64,000 bases of DNA from Sphingomonas sp. 7/4-4 (GCF_027941955.1 NZ_CP115960.1:496001-560000); one strand, 5' to 3'; shown: positions 45,510 through 54,294, counted from the first letter of the stretch. Notes: a model not told the origin generated them from the letters alone. Made by a program: numbers and translations.

Positions 45510-45546
45510 ACGCCGGCCGACGAGGTTTCGTCCGCCGGCGTGTTTT
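45510..45546 (+). promoter_or_regulatory. leader hairpin upstream of ffh
   Basis: A stem of about 14 pairs with one mismatch: ACGCCGGCCGACGA pairs with TCGTCCGCCGGCGT, followed by GTTTTG. It lies 45 bases upstream of ffh, with no gene on this strand before it, so it may be an attenuator or an mRNA-stabilising leader. The rest of 45325-45590 shows nothing else I can name; I looked for the SRP RNA tetraloop region here and did not find it. Confidence 0.4.
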
Positions 45547-45590
45547 GCGTTTAGCGGGTCCGGTTGTGGATCTGGAGTGGTTTTGGTCTC

Positions 45591-47077
45591 ATGTTCGATA
45601 GTCTGAGCGAACGGCTGGGCGGCGTCTTCGAGCGCCTGCGCGGGCGTGGCGCGCTCAACGAAGGCGATGTCCGCACCGCGATGCGCGAAGTGCGGATCGC
45701 GCTGCTGGAGGCCGATGTCGCGCTTCCAGTGGCGCGCGACTTCGTCGAGAAGGTGACCGAGCAGGCGATCGGCCACCAGGTGCTGCGTTCGGTCACTCCG
45801 GGCCAGCAGGTCGTCAAGATCGTCCACGACGCGCTGATCGACATGCTCGGCAGCGACACCTCCGAGCTCGAGCTCGGCGTCACGCCGCCGGCGGTGATCA
45901 TGCTCGTCGGCCTGCAGGGCTCGGGCAAGACCACGACGACCGCCAAGCTGGCGAAGCTGCTGAGCAAGACCCAGGGCAAGAAGGTGATGATGGCGTCGCT
46001 CGACGTCAATCGCCCGGCCGCGCAGGAGCAGCTCGCGGTGCTCGGCACGCAGACCGAAGTTTCGACGCTTCCGATCGTCGCGGGCCAGACCCCGGTCGAG
46101 ATCGCGAAGCGCGCGCTCTCCTCGGCGAAGCTGCAGGGCTTCGACGTGCTGATGCTCGATACCGCGGGCCGCCTCCACGTCGATCAGGCGCTGATGGACG
46201 AGATGAAGGCCGTGGCGGACATCGCCAAGCCGGCCGAAATCCTGCTCGTCGTCGACAGCCTGACCGGCCAGGACGCCGTCAACGTCGCTTCCAGCTTCTC
46301 GGCGCAGGTGCCGCTGACCGGCGTGATCCTGACCCGCATGGACGGCGATGCCCGCGGCGGCGCGGCGCTGTCGATGCGCGCGGTGACCGGCAAGCCGATC
46401 AAGTTCGCCGGCATGGGCGAGAAGCTCGACGCGATCGAGCCGTTCCATCCCAAGCGCGTCGCCGGCCGCATCCTCGGCATGGGCGACGTCGTCTCGCTGG
46501 TCGAGCGCGCCGCCGAGTCGATCCAGCAGGAAGATGCCGAGCGGATGGCGAGCCGGCTCGCCAAGGGCCAGTTCGACATGAACGACCTGCGCAGCCAGCT
46601 CCAGCAGATGCGCCGGATGGGCGGGCTGGGCGCGCTCGCCGGGATGATCCCCGGCATGAAGAAGGCGCAGGCGGCGATGGCGTCGGGCGCCGTCGACGAG
46701 AAGATCCTGCTCCGCATGGACGCGATGATCGGATCGATGACCCCAAGGAGCGCGCCAAGCCGGAACTGCTCAACGCCAAGCGCAAGATCCGCGTCGCCAA
46801 GGGCAGCGGGACGACCGTCCAGGACGTCAACAAGCTCATGAAGATGCATCAGGAGATGCAGACGGCAATGAAGCGACTGAAGAAGATGGGCGGTCTCAAG
46901 GGCATGCTGGGGATGCTCGGCAAGGGCGGTCCCGGCGGCGGGATGGCTGGCGTCGGCAACGCGCTCGGCGGGCCCGAAATGGGCGAGATGATGGGCAAGA
47001 TGGGCGGCGGCCTTCCCGGGCTCCCCGGCGGCGCCAACCTGCCGCCCGGTTTCGAGAATTTCCTGAAAAAGAAGTAA
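45591..47077 (+). CDS. ffh: signal recognition particle protein Ffh (one frameshift)
   Basis: A 495-residue SRP GTPase. NG domain motifs: GLQGSGKTTTTAKLA, DVNRPAAQEQL, DTAGRLHVD and TRMDGDARGG. The M domain starts near residue 300 (FDMNDLRSQLQQMRRMGGLG) and ends in a Gly/Met-rich tail (GMLGMLGKGGPGGGMAG). The frame breaks at 46741-46744, inside the M domain; one added C restores it. As the gene is essential, the break cannot be real in a living cell. First gene of the rpsP-rimM-trmD-rplS block. Confidence 0.93.
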
Positions 47078-47107
47078 TTTAACTCAAGATTGTAAGAAGG
47101 AATAGTA

Positions 47108-47761
47108 ATGGCACTCTCTATGCGTCTCTCGCGCGGCGGTTCGAAGAAGCGTCCGTATTACCGGATCGTGATCGCCGATGCGCGCAGCCCGCGCGACGGC
47201 AAGTTCATCGAGAAGATCGGCACCTACAACCCGCTGCTCGCCAAGGATTCGCCCGAGCGCATCAAGCTCGACGGTGACCGCGCGAAGCATTGGCTGAGCG
47301 TCGGCGCGCAGCCGACCGACCGCGTCGCCCGCTTCCTCGACGTCATCGGCGTCAAGGAGCGCGCCGCGAAGAACAACCCGAACAAGGGCAAGCCGGGCGA
47401 GAAGGCCGTCGAGCGCGCTGAAGAGCGTGCCGAGAAGGCCAAGGCCGCCGAAGAGGCCGCTGCCGAGGCAGCCGCAGCGCCGGCTCCCGAGCCGGTCGCT
47501 GAAGAGCCCGCCGCTGAGGAAGCTGCTCCGGCCGCCGAGGAAGCCGTTGTCGAGGAGGCTCCCGCTGCTGAAGTGACCGAGGAAGCTGCTCCGGCCGCTG
47601 AGGAAGCCGTTGCCGAGGCTCCTGCTGCCGAAGTGACCGAAGAAGCCGCGCCTGTCGCCGAAGAGGCTCCGGCCGCCGAAGCGACCGCCGAGGAGGCTCC
47701 GACCGAAGAGGCAGCTGCCGAGGCTCCGGCCGAAGCCGCCGAAGAAAAGTCGGAAGGCTGA
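47108..47761 (+). CDS. rpsP: 30S ribosomal protein S16 with long acidic tail
   Basis: Residues 1-80 are a normal S16 ([32 protein letters not shown]). After residue about 85 comes a basic stretch ([16 protein letters not shown]) and then about 120 residues made almost only of Ala, Glu, Pro and Val with imperfect repeats such as [12 protein letters not shown] (twice) and PAAEEAV. Typical S16 has 80-90 residues; longer acidic tails are common in alphaproteobacteria, but this one more than doubles the protein. The tail is presumably disordered and outside the ribosome core. Confidence 0.95.
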   Translation: MALSMRLSRGGSKKRPYYRIVIADARSPRDGKFIEKIGTYNPLLAKDSPERIKLDGDRAKHWLSVGAQPTDRVARFLDVIGVKERAAKNNPNKGKPGEKAVERAEERAEKAKAAEEAAAEAAAAPAPEPVAEEPAAEEAAPAAEEAVVEEAPAAEVTEEAAPAAEEAVAEAPAAEVTEEAAPVAEEAPAAEATAEEAPTEEAAAEAPAEAAEEKSEG

Positions 47762-47818
47762 GGCACTTGCGGGCCATCATGCGTTTGTCCGGGCGAACCA
47801 TGTCCAGAGGAGCGCAGG

Positions 47819-47968
47819 ATGGCCAGCAAACCCGATACCGGTCCGGACACCGAGGATCGTGAGAACCCGGGAAGCAACCAGACCAACCCCGCGGGCGCAT
47901 CCACCGATGCGCCCGCGGAAGGCGGCGACGATGCGCCGCCGCAGCAGCCGGGCTCCCCTGAGGGGTGA
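47819..47968 (+). CDS. 49-residue acidic, proline-rich protein
   Basis: A small frame from ATG 47819 with AGGAGCGCAGG upstream as ribosome site. The product is polar, rich in Asp, Pro, Gly and Asn (SKPDTGPDTEDRENPGSNQ) and probably disordered. It lies between rpsP and rimM on the same strand, 31 bases before rimM. I do not recognise a family. Good ribosome site and conserved-looking spacing support it; length and composition weaken the call. Confidence 0.55.
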   Translation: MASKPDTGPDTEDRENPGSNQTNPAGASTDAPAEGGDDAPPQQPGSPEG

Positions 47969-47998
47969 TGCCCGCAACGCGCACACGGGGAGGGCGGC

Positions 47999-48475
47999 AT
48001 GAGCGCCGACCGCCCCGTCACGCTCGCCGCCGTCATCGGCGCGCATGGCATTGCCGGCGAAGTCCGCCTGAAGGTCTTCGCCGAGGATCTCGTCAGCTAT
48101 AAGAGCTTCAACAACGGCGCGCTGACGCTCAAGAGCCTGCGCGCCGGCTCGAACGGCGCGATCGCGCGCTTCGCCGAAGTGGCCGACCGCAACGCCGCCG
48201 AGGCACTGCGCGGCACCCAATTGACCGTCCCTCGCTCGGCGCTGCCGCCGCTTGAGGACGGCGAATATTATCACGTCGATCTGCTCGGGCTTCCCGCGGT
48301 CTCCGATGCCGGGGACGCGCTGGGCAAGGTCGTCGCGATCGACAATTACGGCGCGGGCGACGTGCTCGAGATCGAGCGACCCGACGGTAAGCGCTTCATG
48401 GTGCCGATGCAGCCCGAAGCGGTGCCCGAATGGGATGCCGAACGGCTGGTGGTCCATAGCGGTTTCGCCGAATGA
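47999..48475 (+). CDS. rimM: ribosome maturation factor RimM
   Basis: A 158-residue RimM. The N-terminal domain has VIGAHGIAGEVRLKVF, and the PRC-barrel part has EYYHVDLLGLPAVSD and RFMVPMQPEAVPE. It binds S19 and helps 30S head assembly. It lies after rpsP as usual, but its stop overlaps a metallophosphoesterase gene rather than leading straight to trmD. Confidence 0.93.
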   Translation: MSADRPVTLAAVIGAHGIAGEVRLKVFAEDLVSYKSFNNGALTLKSLRAGSNGAIARFAEVADRNAAEALRGTQLTVPRSALPPLEDGEYYHVDLLGLPAVSDAGDALGKVVAIDNYGAGDVLEIERPDGKRFMVPMQPEAVPEWDAERLVVHSGFAE

Positions 48476-49194
48476 ACCGCATCGCGGTTCTCTCCGATAT
48501 CCACGGTAATTTGCCCGCGCTCGAAGCGGTTGTCGCCGACGCGGAGGCGCGGGGCTGCACGCGGTTTGTGAACCTCGGCGACATCCTGTCGGGGCCGCTC
48601 TGGCCATCCGAGACCGCGGATTATCTCATCGCGCGCGAATGGCCGACGATCGCGGGCAATCACGAGCGGCAATTGCTCCATATCCCGCCCGCCCGGATGA
48701 ACGATTCCGATGCGTTCACCTGGTCGCTTCTGTCGGAAGCGCAACTTCGCTGGCTGGACGCGCTGCCGGCGACGCTGGCGTTGGAGGCGCTGTTCCTGTG
48801 CCACGGAACGCCCGGCAGCGACCTGGAGCATTTCCTCGAAACCGTAGAGCAGGACCGGCTGCGGCGCGCCACGGAGACCGAAGTCGCGAACCGGCTGGGC
48901 GACCGGGCGGAACCGCTGACGCTCTGCGGCCATTCGCATATCGCCGGGCTTTCGCGGCTGGCGGATGGGCGGCGCATCGCCAATCCGGGCAGCGTCGGCC
49001 TGCAGGGATATCATGACGATCACCCGCATCCCTATGTCGTCGAAGGCGAGGATGCGCGGGCGCGCTATGCGATCGTCGAAGCGACCGAAATCACGTTCCA
49101 CGCGGTGGAATATGACCACGCCGCTGCCGCCGAGAAGGCGGGGCGCGAGGGGCGGGACGACTGGGCACGGGCGCTGGCTACGGGGAAGCCGTGA
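48472..49194 (+). CDS. metallophosphoesterase, YfcE-like
   Basis: A 240-residue calcineurin-like phosphoesterase. Metal-site motifs in order: VLSDIHGN, LGDILSG, GNHER, LFLCHGTP and CGHSHIAG. It is small and soluble, close to the YfcE/DUF-type predicted phosphodiesterases, and has an extended C-terminal part with DDHPHPYV. It overlaps the rimM stop by four bases, so it is co-translated with a ribosome assembly factor. The substrate is unknown. Confidence 0.88.
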   Translation: MNRIAVLSDIHGNLPALEAVVADAEARGCTRFVNLGDILSGPLWPSETADYLIAREWPTIAGNHERQLLHIPPARMNDSDAFTWSLLSEAQLRWLDALPATLALEALFLCHGTPGSDLEHFLETVEQDRLRRATETEVANRLGDRAEPLTLCGHSHIAGLSRLADGRRIANPGSVGLQGYHDDHPHPYVVEGEDARARYAIVEATEITFHAVEYDHAAAAEKAGREGRDDWARALATGKP

Positions 49195-49225
49195 GCGGAG
49201 TTTCGCTTGCCTCTGAATACCCATT

Positions 49226-49819
49226 ATGCTAATGGATATTCAGATGCGAAAGGCCCCTGGTCTTACCGCTGAAGCTCCGGGCCACCCCATCTGGTCTGCG
49301 CTCTCTTATTACACCATCGGTCCCGAAGACGGGGCGCTGAGCTTTGCCGAACGGCTGGCGCGCGAGAATGGCTGGAGCCGCGCCGAGGCGGAGCGCGTGA
49401 TCGAGGAGTATAAGCGCTTCTGCTTCCTCGCGGCCACGGTCGACCATCCGGTGACGCCCTCGGATCAGGTCGATCAGGCGTGGCACCTGCACCTCACTTA
49501 TAGCCGCGATTATTGGGAGCGCTTCTGCCCGGTGCTGGGGCGGCCGCTCCATCACGGCCCGACCGCCGGCGGTGCGGACGAGCAGCACCGCTATTTCACG
49601 CAATATGCCGAGACGCTGCGCAGTTACGAGCGCGTTTTCGGCTCCCCGCCCGCGGATCTGTGGCCCGACGCGGCGCGGCGGCTGAACGAGGACCACAAAG
49701 CGCGCCGCGTGCACCCGCGCGACGCGATCATCGTGCCCCGAAAGACGATCCGGACGGCATTGCTGCTTGCGGCAATGCTGGCCGTGTTCGCTCTGGGGGT
49801 TCTCTTGCTGAGGAGCTAG
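49226..49819 (+). CDS. glycine-rich-domain-like (DUF1399 type) protein with C-terminal membrane helix
   Basis: A 197-residue protein. The segment FCFLAATVDHPVTPSDQVDQ followed by AWHLHLTYSRDYWERF is the core of glycine-rich-domain-like proteins, which carry conserved D-x-x-W-H-x-H. A single membrane helix lies at the end (ALLLAAMLAVFALGVLLL). It precedes the TIGR04222 gene by five bases, so the two are one unit. Start is ATG 49226 or the ATG at 49232. Function unknown for the bacterial family. Confidence 0.7.
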   Translation: MLMDIQMRKAPGLTAEAPGHPIWSALSYYTIGPEDGALSFAERLARENGWSRAEAERVIEEYKRFCFLAATVDHPVTPSDQVDQAWHLHLTYSRDYWERFCPVLGRPLHHGPTAGGADEQHRYFTQYAETLRSYERVFGSPPADLWPDAARRLNEDHKARRVHPRDAIIVPRKTIRTALLLAAMLAVFALGVLLLRS

Positions 49820-49824
49820 ACTTT

Positions 49825-50655
49825 ATGCCACTCGGACCCTTCGATCTCACCGGCGGGCCGTTTCTTCTGCTCTACGGCGTGCTGTTGATCTTCACCATCA
49901 TCGTGGGGATCGCCATTCCGCGCTGGCTCAGGCCCGAGGGCAGGGCGCCGCGCAATCCCGACATGGATCATCTCGCTTTCCTCGCCGGCGGCACTTCGCG
50001 GCTCGCCGAGGCAGTGACCACCCGGCTGCTCGCGACCAAACAGCTGGTGATGGATGGACAAAAATTCCTCGCCGGCGGGCTCGGCGGCACCACGGCCGCC
50101 GAACGCAGCGTGCTCGCGCTGCCCCAGCCGGCCAATTGGGACGCGGTCGCCGGCGCTATCGGACGCCACGCCGATCCGATCCGCGAGCGGCTGGTCGCGG
50201 ACGGGCTGCTGATGGACGGCTGGACCGGGCTCCAGCTGCGTTTCTGGCAGACTTCGCCGTATTTCCTGCTGTTCGCCTTCGGCTGGATCAAGCTCCAGAT
50301 CGGCGAGGCTCGCGGCAAGCCGGTCGGCTTCCTCATCGCGCTGCTGGTGATCACGGGCGTGCTGGCGATGCTCCGCTTCGCCGTGCTCGACCGGCGGACC
50401 CGTGCGGGGCAGGAAGTGGTCGACGAGGCGCGCGAGCGATCGGAACGGCTGCGCCGCGCCCCGGCGGAAGGCGAGACAGGGCTCGCGGTGGCGCTGTTCG
50501 GCACGACGGTGCTGGTCGGCTCGACCTGGGGCGACTTTCACCGGATGCGGGCGAACAGCGGCGATAGCGGCTCGGGCGGCGGCGGTGGCGACGGCGGCGG
50601 TGGTGGCGGCGGAGGCTGCGGCGGGGGCGGTTGCGGCGGCTGCGGCGGCGGCTGA
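49825..50655 (+). CDS. TIGR04222 domain membrane protein with Gly/Cys-rich tail
   Basis: A 276-residue inner-membrane protein. It starts with a helix in the TIGR04222 style (FDLTGGPFLLLYGVLLIFTI), has a soluble part at residues 40-145, two further helices (SPYFLLFAFGWIKL and FLIALLVITGVLAML) and ends in about 40 residues of Gly with Ser, Asp and Cys (CGGGGCGGCGGG at the very end). The family is of unknown function and often ends in this kind of tail. It is coupled to the glycine-rich-domain-like gene. Its TGA abuts the stop of the opposite-strand oxidoreductase. Confidence 0.75.
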   Translation: MPLGPFDLTGGPFLLLYGVLLIFTIIVGIAIPRWLRPEGRAPRNPDMDHLAFLAGGTSRLAEAVTTRLLATKQLVMDGQKFLAGGLGGTTAAERSVLALPQPANWDAVAGAIGRHADPIRERLVADGLLMDGWTGLQLRFWQTSPYFLLFAFGWIKLQIGEARGKPVGFLIALLVITGVLAMLRFAVLDRRTRAGQEVVDEARERSERLRRAPAEGETGLAVALFGTTVLVGSTWGDFHRMRANSGDSGSGGGGGDGGGGGGGGCGGGGCGGCGGG

Positions 50656-51559
50656 TCAGCGCCGCAGGGGCGCTGCTCGGCGAGCATGTTGCGGATCGTC
50701 GTGGCAGCGACCCCGGCCTCGCCCATCGCGTGGCTGATCTGGTCGAGCCCCTTGGCGACGTCGCCGGCAGCGAACAGGCCGGGTACCGAGGTGCGCTGGT
50801 GATCGTCGACTTCGAGGCACCCGTCCTCGGCCGCCCGCGCACCGGCCTGGATCGCAAGGCCTGAACGGATACGCGAGCCCAGAGCGGGATAGACGCTGTC
50901 GAAGGCGAGACGGCCCTGCGCGGTATCGAAGGTGAGCTGGTCGCCTTCGATCGCATAGTTGCCGCAGGGGCCATCGATCCGGGCGATACCGGCTTCGTCG
51001 AGTTCGGCCATGCGTTCGTCCGGCAGTTCGTGCTCCGCTTGCGGCGCGACCAGCGTCACATCGGCGGTGTAGCCGCGCAGGAAGAGAGCCTCGTTCGCGC
51101 CCCTCTCGCCGGTGCCGATGACGCCGACGCGCCTGTCGGTGACTTCATAGCCGTCGCAGATCGGACAATAGCGGAGCAGTCCGCGCTGGAGCGCTTCAGC
51201 GTGGAGCGCGTCGTCCATCTCGGGGCGGTGATTGACCACGCCGGTGGCGAGCAGGATCGCGCGTGCCGGATAGTCGCGCTCATCGACGCGCGCGATGAAG
51301 CCGGTCTCGGCGGCGCGCAAGGCGGTGACTTCGGCGCGTTCGCGCACGGCGCCGTATTTCTCGGCCTGCTCGGCCATGCGCGCGAGCAAATCCTTGCCTG
51401 AAATCCCTCCGGATAGCCGGCATGGTTGCGCGTGCAGGGGATCAGCGCCGCGCGGCTGGTGCCGCAGTCGAACAGCCGGATCCTGAGGTGGAAGCGGGCG
51501 AGATAGATGGCGGCGGTCAGCCCCGCGGGCCCCGCGCCGATGATGATGCAATCGTCCAT
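50656..51559 (-). CDS. thioredoxin-reductase-like FAD oxidoreductase (two frameshifts)
   Basis: A 301-residue NAD(P)/FAD oxidoreductase. FAD motif IIGAGPAGLTAAIYLARF is at the N-terminus, the redox motif RYCPICDGYEV near residue 135, the second nucleotide motif GVIGTGERGANEAL, and the C-terminal FAD motif LFAAGDVAKGLDQ. Typical of TrxR-like proteins rather than alkyl hydroperoxide reductase F. As read, the frame breaks at 51405-51407, and at the far end it runs on to 50538 through the antisense of the Gly-rich tail, giving a poly-Pro extension. One added base in 50667-50670 gives a stop at 50656-50658, directly next to the neighbour's stop. Confidence 0.8.
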
Positions 51560-51565
51560 TGCGCC

Positions 51566-52168
51566 CTAACGCACGCCGCGCCGTTTCAGCGCACTCGGCG
51601 GGCGACGATAGGTCTGGCGGAAGGCAGCGTTGAACGATCGCACGCTGCCGAACCCCGCCGCCAGCGCGATCTCGGTCATGCCGAGATCGGTCGTGTCGAG
51701 CAGGCGCTTGGCGCGCTGGATCCGCGCGGTGCGCGCCGCCGCCAAGGGCGTGGTGCCGAGATAGTGTTGGAACAGCCGCGACAGGTGCCGCGCGCCGATG
51801 CCGAGCCGGGCGGCGAGCGCCTCCACCCGGGCATCGTCGAGCGCGCCCTGCTCGATCAGCCGCAGCGCCCGGTCGACGGTGGCGCGCGTGCCCTTCCAGG
51901 CCGGCGAATGCGGGGCCGCCTCGGGCCGGCAGCGCAGGCAGGGACGGAGTCCAGCCGCTTCGGCTGCGGCGGCGCTGGGGAAATAGGAGACGTTGCGCGA
52001 CAAGGGCTGCCGCACCGGACAGATCGGACGGCAATAGATGCCGGTCGATTTGACGCCGATGAAGATCACCCCGTCGAACGCCGGATCGCGGGCATAGCGC
52101 ACGCGTTCGCAGTGGGCGAAGTCGAGTTCCGCATCCGGGGCGTCGAGCGGCGTCATCGGGCCGATCAT
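51566..52168 (-). CDS. AdaA-like alkyltransferase/AraC regulator
   Basis: A 200-residue protein. The N-terminal Ada zinc domain has the four cysteines in STGIYCRPICPVR and LRPCLRCRPE, where the first accepts methyl groups from DNA phosphotriesters. The C-terminal AraC helix-turn-helix follows (GIGARHLSRLFQHYLG, FGSVRSFNAAFRQTY). There is no O6-methylguanine methyltransferase domain and no AlkA fused, so this is the AdaA form. It likely activates genes for alkylation repair. Start at ATG 52168 (MIGPMTPLD) or 52156. Divergent from the SRPBCC gene. Confidence 0.85.
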   Translation of the reverse strand: MIGPMTPLDAPDAELDFAHCERVRYARDPAFDGVIFIGVKSTGIYCRPICPVRQPLSRNVSYFPSAAAAEAAGLRPCLRCRPEAAPHSPAWKGTRATVDRALRLIEQGALDDARVEALAARLGIGARHLSRLFQHYLGTTPLAAARTARIQRAKRLLDTTDLGMTEIALAAGFGSVRSFNAAFRQTYRRPPSALKRRGVR

Positions 52169-52282
52169 AGGCCTTTGCGGGGTGCCTGTCCTCCTGTGCC
52201 GGGTGACCGCGTCCGAGATCCTGCCAGCGGCCAAGCGCGAGTGGCGCTATCCGGTGTGCAGACGCCGACAAAGAGAGGCTCC

Positions 52283-52687
52283 ATGGCATCGATTCATCAC
52301 GACATCTTCATCGCCGCGGCGCCCGAGGCGATATGGCGCGCCGTGCGCGCGGTCGATCGGCTGCACGATTTGCTGGTACCCGGCTTCGTCACTGCTACCG
52401 AGATGCTGGACGGCGAGGGCGCGCCGGTACGCCGCGTCACGTTCGCCAACGGCCATGTCGTCGACGAAGCGATCGTGTCGGTCGACGACGGGCGCCGCCG
52501 CCTGGTCTGGACCGTCAAGCAGTTCGAGCATCATAACGGCGTGCTGACGGTGATGGAGGCGGAGGGCGGCGCCCGGGTAGGCTGGACGGCCGATCTGCTG
52601 CCCGATGCGCTTGCCGCGACGGTCTCGCCGATGATGGCGCAGGGACTGGCGATCATGAAGGCGCATCTCGAGGGCGCGGAGGCCTGA
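52283..52687 (+). CDS. SRPBCC family protein
   Basis: A 134-residue START/Bet v1-like domain: IHHDIFIAAAPEAIWRAVR at the start, a long C-terminal helix (MMAQGLAIMKAHLEGA) at the end. Such proteins form a hydrophobic pocket and may bind lipids or small aromatic compounds. It precedes trmD by 39 bases on the same strand. No catalytic motif is evident; function unknown. Confidence 0.75.
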   Translation: MASIHHDIFIAAAPEAIWRAVRAVDRLHDLLVPGFVTATEMLDGEGAPVRRVTFANGHVVDEAIVSVDDGRRRLVWTVKQFEHHNGVLTVMEAEGGARVGWTADLLPDALAATVSPMMAQGLAIMKAHLEGAEA

Positions 52688-52726
52688 GCACTTGCCAAGC
52701 CGGAGCGGTGCGGGCCATGGGATCGC

Positions 52727-53464
52727 ATGCCGTTCGCCGCCACCGTCCTGACGCTCTATCCCGAGATGTTCCCCGGCCCGCTCGGTATTTCCCTGGCCGG
52801 GCGGGCGCTGCGCGAGGGGCTGTGGAGCCTCGATGCGGTGCAGATCCGCGACTTTGCGACCGACAAGCACCGCTCGGTCGACGATACGCCGGCCGGCGGC
52901 GGGGCGGGGATGGTGATGCGCGCGGATGTGCTGGCAAGCGCACTCGACAGCGTCGCGCCCGGGCGCCCGGTGCTGGCGATGACGCCGCGCGGTGCGCCGC
53001 TCACGCAGGAGCGCGTGCGGGGGCTCGCGGAGGGCGAGGGCGTGACGATCCTGTGCGGGCGCTTCGAAGGGATAGACGAGCGGCTGTTCGAGGCGCGGGA
53101 GATCGAACAGGTCTCGATCGGCGACTATATCCTCTCGGGCGGCGAGATGGCGGCGCTGACCTTGCTCGACGCTTGCATTCGGCTGCTTCCCGGAGTAATG
53201 GGCGCGCCTTCCAGCGGCATGGACGAGAGCTTCGAAACGGGGCTGCTCGAATATCCGCAATATACCCGACCTGCTACATGGGAAGGGCGCACGATCCCCG
53301 AAGTGCTGCGATCGGGGGATCATGCGAGGATCGAGGCCTGGCGACGCGCTCAGGCCGAGACCGATACACGGCTAAGGAGGCCGGACCTTTGGGAGCGCCA
53401 TGAGGGCGCTCGGGTCCATCCTCCCTCTGGCGCGCAGCGACGAAACAGGAACGACAAGTCATGA
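52727..53464 (+). CDS. trmD: tRNA (guanine-N1)-methyltransferase TrmD
   Basis: A 245-residue SPOUT methyltransferase. Knot-region motifs are [13 protein letters not shown] and [17 protein letters not shown], with [15 protein letters not shown] upstream. It makes m1G37 in tRNA, preventing frameshifting. The C-terminal tail (RNRNDKS) overlaps the rplS start (ATGA). In most relatives it follows rimM directly; here several other genes lie between. Confidence 0.95.
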   Translation: MPFAATVLTLYPEMFPGPLGISLAGRALREGLWSLDAVQIRDFATDKHRSVDDTPAGGGAGMVMRADVLASALDSVAPGRPVLAMTPRGAPLTQERVRGLAEGEGVTILCGRFEGIDERLFEAREIEQVSIGDYILSGGEMAALTLLDACIRLLPGVMGAPSSGMDESFETGLLEYPQYTRPATWEGRTIPEVLRSGDHARIEAWRRAQAETDTRLRRPDLWERHEGARVHPPSGAQRRNRNDKS

Positions 53465-53853
53465 ACGTCATCCAGACGCTCGAAGCCGAGCAGATCGCCA
53501 AGTTCAACGAAACCAAGAAGATTCCGGAATTCCGCCCGGGCGACACCCTCCGCGTCGGCGTGAAGGTCGTCGAAGGCGAGCGCACCCGCGTGCAGAACTA
53601 TGAGGGCGTGTGCATCGCCCGTGCCAATCGCGGCATGGGCTCGAGCTTCACGGTCCGCAAGATTTCGTTCGGTGAGGGTGTCGAGCGCGTCTTCCCGCTT
53701 TATTCGCCGAACATCGACACGATCGAAGTCGTCCGCAAGGGCATCGTCCGTCGCGCCAAGCTCTATTATCTGCGTGGCCGCACCGGCAAGTCGGCGCGTA
53801 TCGCCGAGCGCCGCGACGTGCGCCCGACCGACGAGGTCGCCGCAGCCGAATAA
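53461..53853 (+). CDS. rplS: 50S ribosomal protein L19
   Basis: A 130-residue L19: [20 protein letters not shown] near the start, [19 protein letters not shown] in the middle and [15 protein letters not shown] near the end. It overlaps trmD by four bases and is followed by a strong terminator, so it closes the translation block that starts at ffh. Confidence 0.97.
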   Translation: MNVIQTLEAEQIAKFNETKKIPEFRPGDTLRVGVKVVEGERTRVQNYEGVCIARANRGMGSSFTVRKISFGEGVERVFPLYSPNIDTIEVVRKGIVRRAKLYYLRGRTGKSARIAERRDVRPTDEVAAAE

Positions 53854-53876
53854 GCTTTCGAGCAGGGCAATGAAGA

Positions 53877-53909
53877 GGGCGCGGTGGCGAAGGCTACCGC
53901 GCCCTTTTT
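53877..53909 (+). terminator. Rho-independent terminator after rplS
   Basis: GGGCGCGGTGGC pairs with GCTACCGCGCCC (one bulge-type mismatch) around a GAAG loop, followed by five T. It ends the ffh-rplS block and may also serve the convergent glyoxalase-like gene. Confidence 0.92.
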
Positions 53910-53916
53910 CGTGGTA

Positions 53917-54294
53917 TCACCCGTAGCTGACGATCTCGAACTCGGTGCCGTCGTAATCGAGGAAATAGAAGCGGCGGCCGGGGTCGTAATCGGCGTGGGC
54001 GAAAGGCACGAGCCCGGCGTCGATCACGCGGCGCTCGATATCGTCGAGATCGTCGACGAGAATGCCGACATGGTTGAGCGGCCGGCCCTTTTCGAAATCA
54101 CCGGCCTGCGGGCCGCCGAGCGGGGTATAGACCGCGAGATAGGTGCGCTCGTCGCCGACATGGATGACGCGGCCATTGTCGCGCGCGGCACCCTCCCAGC
54201 GGACATGCCAGTCGAACAGGCGATGGAGCAGGTCCGCCATGCGCTCGGGATCGCTGACGGTCAGATTGACGTGTTCGATATAAGGCTGCGGCAT
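53917..54294 (-). CDS. VOC family (glyoxalase-like) protein
   Basis: A 125-residue single VOC domain from ATG 54294: YIEHVNLTVSDPERMADLL at the start, LNHVGILVDDLDDIERRV in the second half and FYFLDYDGTEFEIVSYG at the end. Metal-binding His/Glu positions are present (EHVNL, NHVGI, EFEIV). It faces soxR across a perfect SoxR box, so SoxR probably controls it, linking it to redox-cycling compounds. A longer frame from 54321 overlaps the promoter and is less likely. Confidence 0.85.
   Translation of the reverse strand: MPQPYIEHVNLTVSDPERMADLLHRLFDWHVRWEGAARDNGRVIHVGDERTYLAVYTPLGGPQAGDFEKGRPLNHVGILVDDLDDIERRVIDAGLVPFAHADYDPGRRFYFLDYDGTEFEIVSYG

Noticed and set aside
45325..45590. Possible 4.5S SRP RNA gene upstream of ffh
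   Set aside because: The conserved apical tetraloop and internal-loop sequence of SRP RNA is not visible; only a simple hairpin is present.
46741..46744. Possible programmed frameshift in ffh and, by extension, in cheA, cheB, soxR and others
   Set aside because: There is no consistent slippery heptamer or downstream structure, the shifts are scattered at ordinary C/G runs, and too many unrelated genes are affected. Assembly error explains them better.
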